This document shows, in pieces, positions 48,201 to 57,474 of a stretch of 64,000 nt of DNA (positions within the stretch are counted from its first letter, which is position 1; the number at the start of each line of letters is the position of its first letter). The DNA lies in contig NC_042509.1 of the NCBI RefSeq assembly GCF_003054445.1, positions 1,178,001 to 1,242,000 on the forward strand, in the 5' to 3' direction. Origin of the DNA: Pichia kudriavzevii (lineage: Eukaryota > Ascomycota > Pichiomycetes > Pichiales > Pichiaceae). The notes below the pieces were generated by a model. The model did not search any database. It saw only the letters and a list, made by a program, of their open reading frames with translations, and had not been told where the DNA came from. The position numbers and the translations under genes were made by a program.

Positions 48201-49591
48201 TCGTTAATTAGAATATGCTCCCATTCATTGAAAACAGGAACTGTAGTATTAGATTTGATATCGGTCTGATATTTCTTCAAACTGTTACTTGATATTGAAT
48301 ATTCAACATAAGGATTAATTTTCTCATTTGAAGAATACTCAACTCCTCTAATCTTAACATCTAATACCCCAATTGCAGAAGGGGGTTGTAAAATTTCAGT
48401 AGGCTTCACGTCAATTGTATTTGGGTAATACATAATTGGCGCCAAGTTGGAATTGATCAAGCTTTTAACAAATGATGATAATCCCGGAATAACTGACATA
48501 ACATCAATACCCAAGGTGTTACCACCAACAGGTTTTAAAGCGTAATCAATAGATGGTGGTTCAAGAAAGCAAATTGATACAACATCAATATGTGGAAAGA
48601 TATCACCTAATTTAATTTTGATCCTCATGTTACCAACAAATGACATATTCTCGACTAAAACAGGTAAAGAGGCACTCACCAATCCTTTACCTATTCTAAT
48701 ACCAAGAGAAATTTTTGGATCAATCTTATTTTTCAATTCATTTTGGGTCATATCACTTATATCATTTGGCGTGAAATTGAATTTCCAATCCATTTGGTAT
48801 AAATCCTTACCTAGTTTAGTGAATGAACGAATGGAATCAATTTTGGGTGCCTTCGTACCTAAGGTAAACTCATCCAAGGACAACTTTATGATTGGTGGAG
48901 GTGGTTGAACATCTTTGAGGATGAGATTAGTATTAGAGATCACTAAATCAGACAATGCAGGCATGTAAATAACCCAAAACTTAGCTAAGAAACTGTTCAA
49001 CCAATCCATCGATTCCAATTTCTTCTCCAAATTCTCCTTTGATTGAATTCTTTGCATATCATCTCTGATGTTAGTATTGAATCTTCTAAATTCAGTACGA
49101 TAGGCTGCAAAAGTGAATAAGGAAACAAACAAAAATGATAACAATCCGAATCCGTAATATGAAAACATCCAAGAGGCAAAACAGCAGCCCACAACCAACG
49201 CCATGTTCCAATACAAATCTGCATAGTATTTCTCATATATATATGTGACCAATTTGTTGTCACTGTCATCACTTGAAAACTCGTGTAATTCCTCGGGTGT
49301 CAAATTGGAAGAGTCTTCAATAAAGGCACCAATTTTTTTCCATGGAAAAGACATCGAATAGTCTTTAGGTGCAATAAATTCATTATCGTGGATATACGAC
49401 GACGTGGAAGATCCATTGGACCTCACCGATGCATTATCATCATTCACATTTAGAGTTTCTGACTCTGGTTTCCCAGCTTGTTCCTTAGCTGCAGCATTCT
49501 GCGTAGATTTCTTCAAGTCAATGTTGATGGTAGGGACGTATGAAGACATGTCCTCTACCTTGGCTGGTGTTCCTGGCTGTACCCCGGCCAT
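45299..49591 (-). CDS. TCB3: Tricalbin, ER-plasma membrane tether with SMP and C2 domains
   Basis: The 1430-residue protein is a tricalbin, an ER-anchored lipid-transfer tether to the plasma membrane. The N-terminal 125 residues are polar. A hairpin of two spans follows (about residues 128-164, MALVVGCCFASWMF then LLSFLFVSLFTFAAY). The SMP lipid-transfer domain then starts at ESMDWLNSFLAKFWVIYMPAL (about residue 190). Several C2 domains run to the C-terminus; one is clearly Ca-type (GLLSADRNGYSDPYVEGYI ... NPEWNEVF ... VWDWDLAGDNDPLG). The start is the ATG at 49591; upstream codons lack ATG. COG8 lies directly upstream as in S. cerevisiae YML071C-YML072C, which favours TCB3 over TCB1/2. Confidence 0.93.
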   Translation of the reverse strand: MAGVQPGTPAKVEDMSSYVPTINIDLKKSTQNAAAKEQAGKPESETLNVNDDNASVRSNGSSTSSYIHDNEFIAPKDYSMSFPWKKIGAFIEDSSNLTPEELHEFSSDDSDNKLVTYIYEKYYADLYWNMALVVGCCFASWMFSYYGFGLLSFLFVSLFTFAAYRTEFRRFNTNIRDDMQRIQSKENLEKKLESMDWLNSFLAKFWVIYMPALSDLVISNTNLILKDVQPPPPIIKLSLDEFTLGTKAPKIDSIRSFTKLGKDLYQMDWKFNFTPNDISDMTQNELKNKIDPKISLGIRIGKGLVSASLPVLVENMSFVGNMRIKIKLGDIFPHIDVVSICFLEPPSIDYALKPVGGNTLGIDVMSVIPGLSSFVKSLINSNLAPIMYYPNTIDVKPTEILQPPSAIGVLDVKIRGVEYSSNEKINPYVEYSISSNSLKKYQTDIKSNTTVPVFNEWEHILINDMNQNINFQLFTVLKNGDSKLLGESKFELQDLLQDSVLEMNVEKLTKNNKNVGKIVYDLKWYPVIDIVNSEAAESSEIGIINLNILSALGLDTSSSMIGKLSTFVEVYIDDLLIEKSRIVKGNNQPEYNFQFEDLIYHRSTSVLKILIKDISSFNETVIAEYQSKVLDVTLINSENIDEVNQNQVVKPFTKGKGKLNFSALWKPLGSISENDDDAENDVSFTPPIGIFKIDIDSCENLDKMDSLSNMNPFIQIISGGKVKARTEAIDRTLNPVFKEDFYISVLSKNQKIRLNCMDAEPKGKEDRLIGQLILNTRSFFDDPDFHNKEVSISKELLRNGKVTGKINFKLHFYPLMEVFSHNEIKQIQMLQQEESEKSEDLDELEEQARFLEDYKKHPDDYEWVDDDDNGAKQILEANKNKVIMSLDEVVKYNSGVLGINVLSGTLHEKHCFVQFFIDDHSYPDFTTRGSRHGRISSCSGDCFIRDLKHSILNIRITKRENPKYRDDIIYETVDSFNVLELLKSGFDESVELDLNGNKLDIIFEFVPAITDDALNVFESVEDTGLLTVGLLRANGLLSADRNGYSDPYVEGYINQKHLFKSKTIKKTLNPEWNEVFKVPIKSKTRQSLTLFVWDWDLAGDNDPLGNVTIPLKNLPANEDVFQSFKLNTQGAVELRLNFQPGYLKPNSISLLTSVKNDDGQNIPGLQSVNNLVSTTGAIGKMGTDAVGGLAGSGLNKLKSVSNIRNGGSTSSSNGDAETVNSRKGFTPHLPHLRAPFSHKKKPSYEYQDSRMSKDFASSVRKSQEFPAGDVNNTPPQLRIPSSPGNIDNGNYLKGRTSMDVVSVNTAAFQGSAAIAGRLTILDFESKRLSKVNYSVKVMIRSNNGSEKNVYKTKKMKCEGDAVKWHENAIFKCVPSTTMIFQLRENHAFGKTEELAQGEILLEQVAGVKDDIRITLRGKVEGYLNVNFNYA

Positions 49592-49828
49592 TCTGTGAAT
49601 TTTGATGCTACTCAATTGAAAGAAAGAGAGGTATAACGTTACACATTGTATGTATAGAAGAAAAACAGGAATCGATGCGGCGAGTTTTTTTTTTTTTTCC
49701 TCCGCTGGGGACAATCACGAAAATGTATGTAAATGTACGTGAGAGGTGATGCATTCCTCTCTGCCCTTTTTTTCATTACTGCTAACTATAGAGACGGGTG
49801 TAATTTACAGAGATAGCCAAGTGTAACA

Positions 49829-50965
49829 CTACAGCCTGTTAGTAAGGGTCTTCTGCTTGTGAATGATAGTAAAGAGAGTCTGTTTGTCCACTGCTGGGGG
49901 GAGCATACACAGGAGTGTCTGGGTGAAATCGCCGCCCAGTCGAGAGAGAGAAGAGGAGCAGTATATGAGTTGTAGTAACAAGGAGTCTCTTGTTGACGGG
50001 TCCGAGATGTGTTTTATATTTTCTGTAATAATACCGCAAAGCTTTGTTGCCAATGAGGAGATAAATGAATGCATCAGTTGTCTATCCGAATCAAAAAAGG
50101 AGTGGAACGTAATTAAAGTTTGGAAACAAAACTCCCTAAACACCTCGAGCACTCTTTTAAGGTATTTCTCGTACAACCTGGAATTTAATAATGGAGTTAG
50201 TGTATCTAGTTCGTCCATGATAAATGCAAAACGGAGATGGAGAAAGATCGATTTCAAGTGGTCGTTATCGGGTATCACTTTTTTCAAATGCGATAGTATC
50301 TTGATCATGGAAGATTGCTTGATGTTTGACAACAATAGACCCGATAGTTTTTTGACCATATCTGAGATTTGCAACGACGTATTTTCTTGGATACTGTTCA
50401 CCAATGGAAGCTTGTGGTACCGGATCTGTAGATTCTTAGATATTGATGAAAGTTGTATACAATCGGCAAATTGTGATTTTGCTATCAACAGCTTAGTCAG
50501 TGCCGGGATTTCAAGCAGTAAGACCATATCGGAGAAGTTGTATAATAAAGGTGCAATGTTTTGGGTTTGAGGTATGCTTAGTTTTTTCAAATTAACAGTT
50601 GATATTGTGCTGTGTTCTTCGATTAGTTCGACCTGTTTTCTCGTCGACTCGAGCAAAGAACTGAACTTCGCAACCGAATCATTGAAAACGTTGCATGAAT
50701 TTACCAAGAGAGACAAATTAGTTTCTGTTGATAAAGTAGAGACTATTTTCCCATCTAGGATCCGTGAATCATTGGAAAGTTCAGCAATAGTTTCTGCCAA
50801 CCCAACACTGCTGTCTTCAGGTGTGGCCACCGTTGTCTCGAGCAAAGACGTTGTGTTCTCTGAATTTAAGAAGGAATCTAAAAATTCTAGCGCCTTTCTA
50901 TTCCATTCCTGAGAGGAAGAATGTTCCGGAAGGATGGTGTCTAACAAGAGCTGTGTCGAGGACAT
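49829..50965 (-). CDS. COG8: COG complex subunit 8 (Dor1-like)
   Basis: The 378-residue protein matches the Dor1/Cog8 family, a lobe-B subunit of the conserved oligomeric Golgi tether for retrograde vesicles. The N-terminal half is helical. The family core is LYNFSDMVLLLEIPALTKLLIAKSQFADCIQL, which corresponds to the central helices of Cog8, and the later FAFIMDELDTLTP...YLKRVLEVFREFCFQTLITF matches the region with the Cog8 YL-x5-EIxRE pattern. It is shorter than the 607-residue S. cerevisiae protein, mainly in the C-terminus. Position beside TCB3 matches S. cerevisiae. A 235-codon antisense frame inside it is a shadow. Confidence 0.78.
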   Translation of the reverse strand: MSSTQLLLDTILPEHSSSQEWNRKALEFLDSFLNSENTTSLLETTVATPEDSSVGLAETIAELSNDSRILDGKIVSTLSTETNLSLLVNSCNVFNDSVAKFSSLLESTRKQVELIEEHSTISTVNLKKLSIPQTQNIAPLLYNFSDMVLLLEIPALTKLLIAKSQFADCIQLSSISKNLQIRYHKLPLVNSIQENTSLQISDMVKKLSGLLLSNIKQSSMIKILSHLKKVIPDNDHLKSIFLHLRFAFIMDELDTLTPLLNSRLYEKYLKRVLEVFREFCFQTLITFHSFFDSDRQLMHSFISSLATKLCGIITENIKHISDPSTRDSLLLQLIYCSSSLSRLGGDFTQTLLCMLPPAVDKQTLFTIIHKQKTLTNRL

Positions 50966-51174
50966 GCAGGACAGTGATAGATTGGTACGTAGCTCGTCGA
51001 GGTGGCGGAAAACAGACAGGTTTAGGTTAAAGTTGCACTTAGTTACATCAAATCAAATTGAAATGGTTAAAATCATGCTCGAAATTTCTCTTTGTGAAGA
51101 AAATGGCTGCTTACTCGTTTCTTAAGGTATAACAGGTATTTCTTCCTCTTCTTTTGGCAACCACGGCAAACAAC

Positions 51175-52230
51175 ATGGAAGGGCTTTTCTTTAACATTGA
51201 CAATGGGTATTTGGAAGCGTTGGTGAGAGGCCACAAGAACAGCCTTCTTACTGCTTCGCAATACACCAACTTAACCCAGTGTGATACGTTGGACGATATC
51301 AAGCTTCAACTATCAGCAACTGAATACAGTGATGTTTTAAGCGATATCAACGAAACTCTAACGACCTCTGTCATTGAAAAGAAATTGAATAAGAAACTCG
51401 TTGAAGATTTCAACTATTTGAAGTCTCAGAGTAGTGGAACAATGGCTAAATTTATTGAATTCATGACATACGGTTATATGATTGACAATGTTTTATTGAT
51501 TATCACGGGTACCATCCATAATAGAGACAAGGGCGAAATTTTAAGCAAATGTCACCCGTTAGGATGGTTTGATACATTGCCAGCGTTATCTATTGCTACT
51601 GATCTAACATCTTTATATGAGAGTGTCTTGATTGATACACCATTAGCCAAATATTTCCATGGATGTTTGTTAACCATCGATGACTTGGATGACTTGAACA
51701 TTGAGATTGTGCGTAACATGCTCTATCGGGCATACCTGGAGGACTTTTACGATTTTTGTCTGAAGGAGCTTCCAAATCCTAGTGATGAAATTATGAGTAA
51801 GTTACTCAATTTTGAAGCTGATAAGAGAAGTATCAATATTGCCCTAAATTCCCTCGACACTGAGTTGAGCATCGACGACAAGGAGAGAATGATGCCAACC
51901 ATTGGCTCGTTGGCGTCAAACGACAGTATCAGACACCAATTGATCACTAGCGACAATTTAGAGAGTCTACAATTGGCAATCAATGGTGTTGGGCTTTACA
52001 GTGATTTATTCAATAATGACGACGGTGAGGGAAGCTCTACCTTAGAGGATAAACTCTACTCCATTGAGATGTCCATGAACCGTGATGCGTTTGCACAACA
52101 GTTCACCATATCCACTGTTTATGCCTTTGTGCGTTCCCGTGAGCAAGAGATCCGGAACCTAGCATGGGTCTGTGAATGTATTGCACAGGGACAAAGAGGA
52201 CGTATCAACAACTACGTTGCTGTCTATTAA
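51175..52230 (+). CDS. VMA6: V-ATPase subunit d (Vo sector)
   Basis: The 351-residue product is V-ATPase subunit d, which caps the proteolipid ring in the Vo sector. The N-terminus MEGLFFNIDNGYLEALVRG, the segment QYTNLTQCDTLDDIKLQLS, the block GYMIDNVLLIITGTIHNRDKGEIL, CHPLGWFDTLP and the terminal IAQGQRGRINNYVAVY are near-identical to yeast Vma6. The length is normal. I start at the ATG at 51175; seven upstream codons begin with TTG. COG8 is divergent 209 bp away. VMA6 (YLR447C) sits in the ohnologous S. cerevisiae segment with RPL6B and FPR4. Confidence 0.96.
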   Translation: MEGLFFNIDNGYLEALVRGHKNSLLTASQYTNLTQCDTLDDIKLQLSATEYSDVLSDINETLTTSVIEKKLNKKLVEDFNYLKSQSSGTMAKFIEFMTYGYMIDNVLLIITGTIHNRDKGEILSKCHPLGWFDTLPALSIATDLTSLYESVLIDTPLAKYFHGCLLTIDDLDDLNIEIVRNMLYRAYLEDFYDFCLKELPNPSDEIMSKLLNFEADKRSINIALNSLDTELSIDDKERMMPTIGSLASNDSIRHQLITSDNLESLQLAINGVGLYSDLFNNDDGEGSSTLEDKLYSIEMSMNRDAFAQQFTISTVYAFVRSREQEIRNLAWVCECIAQGQRGRINNYVAVY

Positions 52231-52632
52231 AAGGATACAACTCTGACCGAAATGTAAACGACACGAGGGGGAAGACGAAAAACCAAACAAACAACCAATC
52301 AACCAACCAACCAACCAATCAACCAACCGACCAATCAATCAACCAACCAACCAATCAATCAACCAACCGACCGACCAATCAAGTACAAGTACAAGTGAAA
52401 AGTACAACTTCTATACTGATTATATAAAACCGGCTTTATAGTAATAGCTATATAGTAAAGCAGTAATTAATGCGGGTAATGTGCTACCGCGCGAGCATCA
52501 TACTGAAAGTCAAATCTGTAGTTCTTGCAAGAGGATGAGAAAACTTGAGGCCAGCCATTAATTACATACACCAAAAACTACCTAAGGAATTAACAACATC
52601 TCCATTTGAACCAGTTGATACAGTACACAGCT
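52231..52632. other. Intergenic region VMA6-ENT3 with tandem repeat
   Basis: This 402-bp spacer begins with a 100-nt C/A-rich tandem repeat (separate entry), followed by short AAGTAC repeats near 52381-52404 and an AT-rich ENT3 promoter. I see no gene. Confidence 0.65.
52281..52380. repeat. Five tandem 20-nt units made of tetranucleotides
   Basis: Units of 20 nt at 52281, 52301, 52321, 52341 and 52361 are each five tetramers (AACC, GACC, AATC-type) and each end in CAATC. Units 2-5 differ from one another by only one to three bases. The plus strand contains very few G residues and almost no T. Confidence 0.85.
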
Positions 52633-53868
52633 ATGGATCTCAGCAAGACTATGAACAACCTCTCGCTCTGGGAGGTCAAGTCGTATGTGCGTAAGGCGCA
52701 AAATGCTGTTCTCAATCTCTCCGAAACCGAGGCCCGTGTGAGAGAGGCAACCAACAACGAACCATGGGGGGCATCGTCTACCTTGATGGCCACCATTGCT
52801 CGTGGGACGTTCAACTACAGAGACCGTGAGGAGATTTGCAACATGTTGTTCCGCCGATTCACAGAGAAGGCTGCCAATGAGTGGCGTCAAATCTATAAAG
52901 CATTACAGCTTCTTGAGTATTTGGTCAAACATGGATCTGAGAGGTTTGTTGATGATGCCCGTGCAAACGTGGCACTTGTCTCTATGCTCAAGTCTTTCCA
53001 CTACATTGATTCCAAGGGCGTTGACCAAGGCATAAATGTCAGAAACCGTGCCCGTGACGTGGCTGCACTCTTGAACGATGAAAACAGAATCCGTGCAGAG
53101 AGAAGAAAAGCCAAGGAAAACACAAAGAAGTTTGAAGGCGTCAGTAGCACCTCTGTTGGTGCTGGCAGCTACAGTGGCAGTAGTACCTATGGCGGATATG
53201 AGGGGCGTGTCTTTGGTGACGGTGGTGTCTTTGGACAGAGAACTGCTCCAGAAGGAGAAAGGGTAGCTACAAGTGCTGCTGGTAGTACTAGGACCGCCGA
53301 TAGAGGAGCATCACATGCTGCCTTTGATGAATACGAGGATGATAATACCAACTTTGGTAATCAAAATACTAATAAAGCCGATGATTCAACTACTAACAAT
53401 GTTGGCAATGCGAATCTTCTCGATAATGATGATGATGGTGATGGTGATGACGACGAGTTTGACGATTTCCAGAGCGCTCCAACACCTTCAGTACCAGCCA
53501 GCACTACTGTCAATACAGGTGGCAATGCTGGTAACATTGATCTGTTGGCATCGCTTGTCACTCCAGGTCAACCAGCGACACCTGCACCAACTACTACTCC
53601 TGCAATTGCATCTACACCAGCCAAACCCGTTGACTTATTCGGCTCCCTTCTAAGTGATGCTAAGGTCAGTGCACACAAGCCATATACGTCTGCAGCAGCA
53701 ACCAATACTGCTAGTACCTCCAATGTTTCTAATGTTTCCATGCCAAATAACAAGAACAACAACTACAACTACAGCAATAACATCAATAACAACAATAGCA
53801 CACAACGTTCAAATCCTCCTCCTCCTCCAAAAAATAACAATAACATTGTCGATCTCCTAGATTTATAA
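52633..53868 (+). CDS. ENT3: Epsin-related clathrin adaptor (epsinR)
   Basis: The 411-residue protein begins with an ENTH domain (residues 1-150: SLWEVKSYVRKAQNAVLN, REATNNEPWGASSTLM, EICNMLFRRFTEKAANEWRQIYKALQLLEYLVKHGSERF). Downstream residues are low complexity and rich in Ser, Gly, Asn and Pro. They include the acidic DDDEFDDFQSA, a gamma-ear-binding-type motif, and the chain ends with IVDLLDL, a clathrin-box-like motif. Ent3 works with Ent5 and clathrin/AP-1 in Golgi-endosome sorting. The ATG at 52633 is the start; nine upstream codons begin with TTG. Confidence 0.9.
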   Translation: MDLSKTMNNLSLWEVKSYVRKAQNAVLNLSETEARVREATNNEPWGASSTLMATIARGTFNYRDREEICNMLFRRFTEKAANEWRQIYKALQLLEYLVKHGSERFVDDARANVALVSMLKSFHYIDSKGVDQGINVRNRARDVAALLNDENRIRAERRKAKENTKKFEGVSSTSVGAGSYSGSSTYGGYEGRVFGDGGVFGQRTAPEGERVATSAAGSTRTADRGASHAAFDEYEDDNTNFGNQNTNKADDSTTNNVGNANLLDNDDDGDGDDDEFDDFQSAPTPSVPASTTVNTGGNAGNIDLLASLVTPGQPATPAPTTTPAIASTPAKPVDLFGSLLSDAKVSAHKPYTSAAATNTASTSNVSNVSMPNNKNNNYNYSNNINNNNSTQRSNPPPPPKNNNNIVDLLDL

Positions 53869-53995
53869 TATTATCATTATATCCTGTATATGTGCCTATA
53901 TATATATATATACGTATAACTACCATCAATATATTTAAAAGTATAGCAATTGGACATTCATGCCGTTTGAGGAATATTAAAGTATGCTTATTCTA

Positions 53996-54271
53996 TCAAT
54001 CCTTGTTCGGGACAACTTCCACTCTACCGATAGATGGAGGGATTCGATCGGCAATAGCCGCCAACCACATCCTCACCATCACGGATACTGTTGGGGAAAG
54101 GGATACAGGGATAAGTGGATGTCTCAAGGAATAGTTGATGAGCGTCGCCGCTCCAGCCAACAAGAACAACATTACGGACAAAGCAATAATTGTAGGAAAC
54201 ATCACCAAAACTGCAGTCACAGCCAGCAACCCCATTGCTAGACTTGAAATCCTACCAAGTTGCTTATACAT
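53996..54271 (-). CDS. Candidate 91-residue membrane protein
   Basis: This minus-strand frame begins with ATG and encodes 91 residues with a long hydrophobic stretch (about residues 9-48: AMGLLAVTAVLVMF then IIALSVMLFLLAGAATLI), probably a re-entrant or two-span hairpin, and a polar tail. It fills the gap between ENT3 (3' end 128 bp away) and BET5 (divergent, 218 bp), where a gene would be expected. The hydrophobic hairpin recalls the promethin/Ldo (Osw5-like) lipid-droplet proteins, but I cannot establish homology. The frame may also be fortuitous. Confidence 0.45.
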   Translation of the reverse strand: MYKQLGRISSLAMGLLAVTAVLVMFPTIIALSVMLFLLAGAATLINYSLRHPLIPVSLSPTVSVMVRMWLAAIADRIPPSIGRVEVVPNKD

Positions 54272-54489
54272 TGAGCTCTATACGTTCTGTGTAAACCAAA
54301 GATGACGATGGTGAAAACAAGTAATGTGGGAAAGCAAATAGGGTCAATGCTTTCGAATAGCATTTGCTGAGCCTCCAGTGTTTAGAAATTGCATCTTCTC
54401 GCACCATATAACGATAATTAAGGATATTACGAACAACTGCATGGTGAAGACAAGTTTGGTTATAAATACCATGCGTATTTCTGAAACCA

Positions 54490-54987
54490 ATGGCTCTTTC
54501 GTTCTGGATCTTTGACAGACACACGGAGTGTCTCTACCACAGAGACTTTGTTGAAAACACAGTCAACACACGAAATAGCACAGATGAAGCCAAGCTTTTG
54601 CTGGGGATGATACACTCGCTACGAAGTATCTCACATAAACTAGCACCGCCAAACAATGACAACTTGTTTGACGACTCTCTCCAGCTTGCATCCCGCAATA
54701 GGGTTCATACAGTGGAGACACGCAACTATACTGCTCATATTTTGCAATCGCTAAATGGGTTGCTATTTGTGCTGATTGTTGCAAATAATGAAAAGAAAGA
54801 CAACCAGCAAGGACAGCGACAGGTGAACACATCACAAACCTTGGAGACATTGAAGGCATTTTACAGGGATGTGTGGACTGTTTCAATTCCACAGAATGGG
54901 ATGGCTCGTGTCTCCAAGAACGAAAGTATAGTGATCAATGACACGCGGTTCACAGACAATGTTGATAAGCTATTAAGAGATTTATAA
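54490..54987 (+). CDS. BET5: TRAPP complex subunit Bet5 (TRAPPC1)
   Basis: The 165-residue protein is a longin-fold TRAPP subunit of the Bet5/TRAPPC1 type, used in ER-Golgi and intra-Golgi vesicle tethering and as part of the Ypt1 exchange factor. Key matches to yeast Bet5 are SFWIFDRHTECLYHRDF at the N-terminus, DEAKLLLGMIHSLRSISHKL, the RVHTVET and GLLFVLI strands of the longin sheet, and a closing helix FTDNVDKLLRDL. The length is close to the 159-residue yeast protein. BET5 (YML077W) is near WAR1, RPL6A and FPR3 in S. cerevisiae, and the same genes follow here. Confidence 0.88.
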   Translation: MALSFWIFDRHTECLYHRDFVENTVNTRNSTDEAKLLLGMIHSLRSISHKLAPPNNDNLFDDSLQLASRNRVHTVETRNYTAHILQSLNGLLFVLIVANNEKKDNQQGQRQVNTSQTLETLKAFYRDVWTVSIPQNGMARVSKNESIVINDTRFTDNVDKLLRDL

Positions 54988-55039
54988 TGAAATAATGTAC
55001 AAGGTATACTGTATGTGGTCTATATAGAATTTGAGGGCG

Positions 55040-56524
55040 TCAATTGTTTTTCTCTCTGTCCGCCTTTAGCATCTTTGCCTTCATGCGGGACGCAAAGAAC
55101 ATGATACATAGAGGCATCAATAAATTGTTTGCAGCAATCCATGCAATTAGAATACCGAAATATCTACCCATATGTCTATGCGATGTATCGTACAAACATA
55201 TTTTCATCAATTCATAGCCATTTTTTATTGGCATTGCATAGGTGAACCTGAAAAACTCTGGGCAGAGGGGGATTGGTGCAAATGTAGCAGAAATGTTGAT
55301 CATCACAAAGAATAACATCCAGAATCCAATCAAGGGAGCATGAATTGGCGTTAGTATTAGTGCCACGTTATGGTTGGCACCACCAACTGCAGACATTGTC
55401 AAGAAGGATATCATCCAAAACACACCGAATCCACCACTCCAAGTTCCGTTCATTTTTATTTGAAAGGCACTGTTTAGGCATGTAAAGGCTAGGGAAATAA
55501 ACAAAAATATTAACTGCGAGTTAAACAACTGAAACACAATATACTGCATTGGCCTGATTTTTTTGGCAACCATTCCATTGATGCCGGTCATCCACATAAA
55601 TTGGAAAAAAGTTATAATAATCATATAAATCAACCCCACCTGTAATGGACCAATCGCAACTGACTGGATGGGTCTCCCGTCGATGTAGGTGATAACGGGA
55701 ACCTCGGTCAATATATTGGTATATCTCAAACTATTGAATTGTTCATTGCTTAGGTTGGTGATGATCTGAGGATATGTGACTTGTTGTAACTGTCTCTGGA
55801 AATAGCTCTCAAACCTATATAATATTGGCTCCACCACGCCTTGTAAAGTGGTTGGGTCCTTTGCCGTTTCATAGTACGACTGCACCATGTTCTCAGTAGA
55901 GACATTCTTGCCATTGTTGAAGGCAGATACAATGTCACTGGATACGTTGTTACTTGTCACATAAATGGCCCCCCAGTATTCTTGGTCATGGACCAACTGC
56001 ACGTATTCCTCGGTGGTTAGACCAGACCTTACCTGCCATGTGGGACTATTGGGCACCTGTTTGGACGCATTCACCAAAGCCTGTGAGATGGGAGCATTGG
56101 GGTCATCTTCCACTCCAATTAAGATGTTCAAATTCACCGTTCGTGTCTCTCTCTTGTACATTGACCCCCAGTAAATGGACCATACACTTAAAATAAACAC
56201 CCAGAATATGAGAATAACAACAACCTGTTTTTTCAAAACCTGCAACCTGAATGTGTGCAACTCAGGACTGAATATAGAATATTTCGGAGGAGGTGGTGGT
56301 AAGAACTTACCTTCCTCCAGTGCCTTACTTTCTTCGTAGGCACGGACAGATGCTTCCCCCGTCTCAACAGCCTCCGGATTGTATTCGGAGACTGTTCTCA
56401 TTAAGGAGGACTCTTCTCCTTTATCTCCGTTCTCAGGTTCTCCTTGTTTCCCCATGTACATTTCGACATTGTTCTCCGAACTATCGGAGCTAGAATTCTC
56501 TATATTGGTTGGATCGTAGCCCAT
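55040..56524 (-). CDS. SNG1: Sng1-type membrane protein (DUF3533)
   Basis: The 494-residue protein is an integral membrane protein of the SNG1/DUF3533 family. A polar N-terminus of about 100 residues precedes the first span (VVVILIFWVFILSVWSIYWG). A large extra-cytosolic loop with NxS/T sites follows, and then five spans close the protein, with the family block EFFRFTYAMPIKNGYELMKICLYDTS near the end. S. cerevisiae Sng1 confers nitrosoguanidine resistance and its transport role is not settled. It is divergent from WAR1 across a 950-bp intergenic region and convergent with BET5. Confidence 0.85.
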   Translation of the reverse strand: MGYDPTNIENSSSDSSENNVEMYMGKQGEPENGDKGEESSLMRTVSEYNPEAVETGEASVRAYEESKALEEGKFLPPPPPKYSIFSPELHTFRLQVLKKQVVVILIFWVFILSVWSIYWGSMYKRETRTVNLNILIGVEDDPNAPISQALVNASKQVPNSPTWQVRSGLTTEEYVQLVHDQEYWGAIYVTSNNVSSDIVSAFNNGKNVSTENMVQSYYETAKDPTTLQGVVEPILYRFESYFQRQLQQVTYPQIITNLSNEQFNSLRYTNILTEVPVITYIDGRPIQSVAIGPLQVGLIYMIIITFFQFMWMTGINGMVAKKIRPMQYIVFQLFNSQLIFLFISLAFTCLNSAFQIKMNGTWSGGFGVFWMISFLTMSAVGGANHNVALILTPIHAPLIGFWMLFFVMINISATFAPIPLCPEFFRFTYAMPIKNGYELMKICLYDTSHRHMGRYFGILIAWIAANNLLMPLCIMFFASRMKAKMLKADREKNN

Positions 56525-57474
56525 AGTCGGTGTTTCTTGTTAGGAATAACCTATCTTTTCTTCTCTTGTCTTCACAGTACTAATCCCTAAGACTGTACTT
56601 ACACTGGGAATGGGAATGGGAATGGAAATGGAAATGACAATGACAATTGCTTACTTATTCCTCTTTGCAGATATAGCCAGAGTTATATACGCAACACATA
56701 TTTTAGTTCCATGTACATGCATTAGTAATGAATAATACAAGTGATTAGCACGCTCTACGCGGCACTATTTTTCCATCCCTATATCTACATGCCCGTAATA
56801 CAAGCTGCAACTAAAAGCCACTCTCTATAACATTAAACACCGCCATACAATGTCGTAATTATCGCCGCGGATATAAAGAAAGGGAGAAAAGAAACACATT
56901 GGCCATTCTTTACAGTTTGGTGCAACTGACAAATAGCAAATGGGTGCTCTCTCCCCCTCCTACTTACAACAGCACCAACTGTGTGCCATATTTATAAACA
57001 CAAATTCTGTGTTGCTGACAGACAGCAGAGAGCAATATCACCCCACTTCACCGACAACATTACTTGTCTTTCAACATAGAAGTACAGTATTAGTCTGCGG
57101 AAATGCAACAACGGTCTGTATGCCATAAAAGAGCAATACACCGTTAGTGTACAATTGGAATTCGGACATAAAATTAGTCTCCTCGCTAATTCCATGGATT
57201 TGTTCATAATTGGAACAAACTTTATAAATGGAAAGACGAAAAGGGAAATAGTACAAAAAAAAAAAAAAAAAAGGCGCCAATCATTTTTCTAACTTTTTCT
57301 TTTTGACTGTTATCCGAATTTTGTTTTTTTCTAGTTTTTTTTTTTCTAGTGACAAAATACTCTGTGTTTTTCCTCAATGGCTGCGGTCCATCTATGAAAT
57401 TAATGTCAATAATTATATAAAGACCAAATTAACTCCGGTCACATTAGCTTTCATAGTTGAAGAAGGACATCTTC
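56525..57474. other. Divergent intergenic region SNG1 / WAR1
   Basis: This 950-bp region contains a degenerate hexamer array (56606-56647), an 18-nt A-run near 57256, and T-runs near 57324-57347. Open frames crossing it are short and unsupported. Confidence 0.6.
56606..56647. repeat. Degenerate hexamer array
   Basis: Seven 6-nt units read GGGAAT x3, GGAAAT x2, GACAAT x2, a gradient of sequence drift along the array. It sits about 80 bp upstream of the SNG1 start codon. Confidence 0.8.

Noticed and set aside
49863-50570. 235-codon plus-strand ORF
   Set aside because: It is entirely antisense to COG8, whose reading frame matches a known family. This is a shadow frame.
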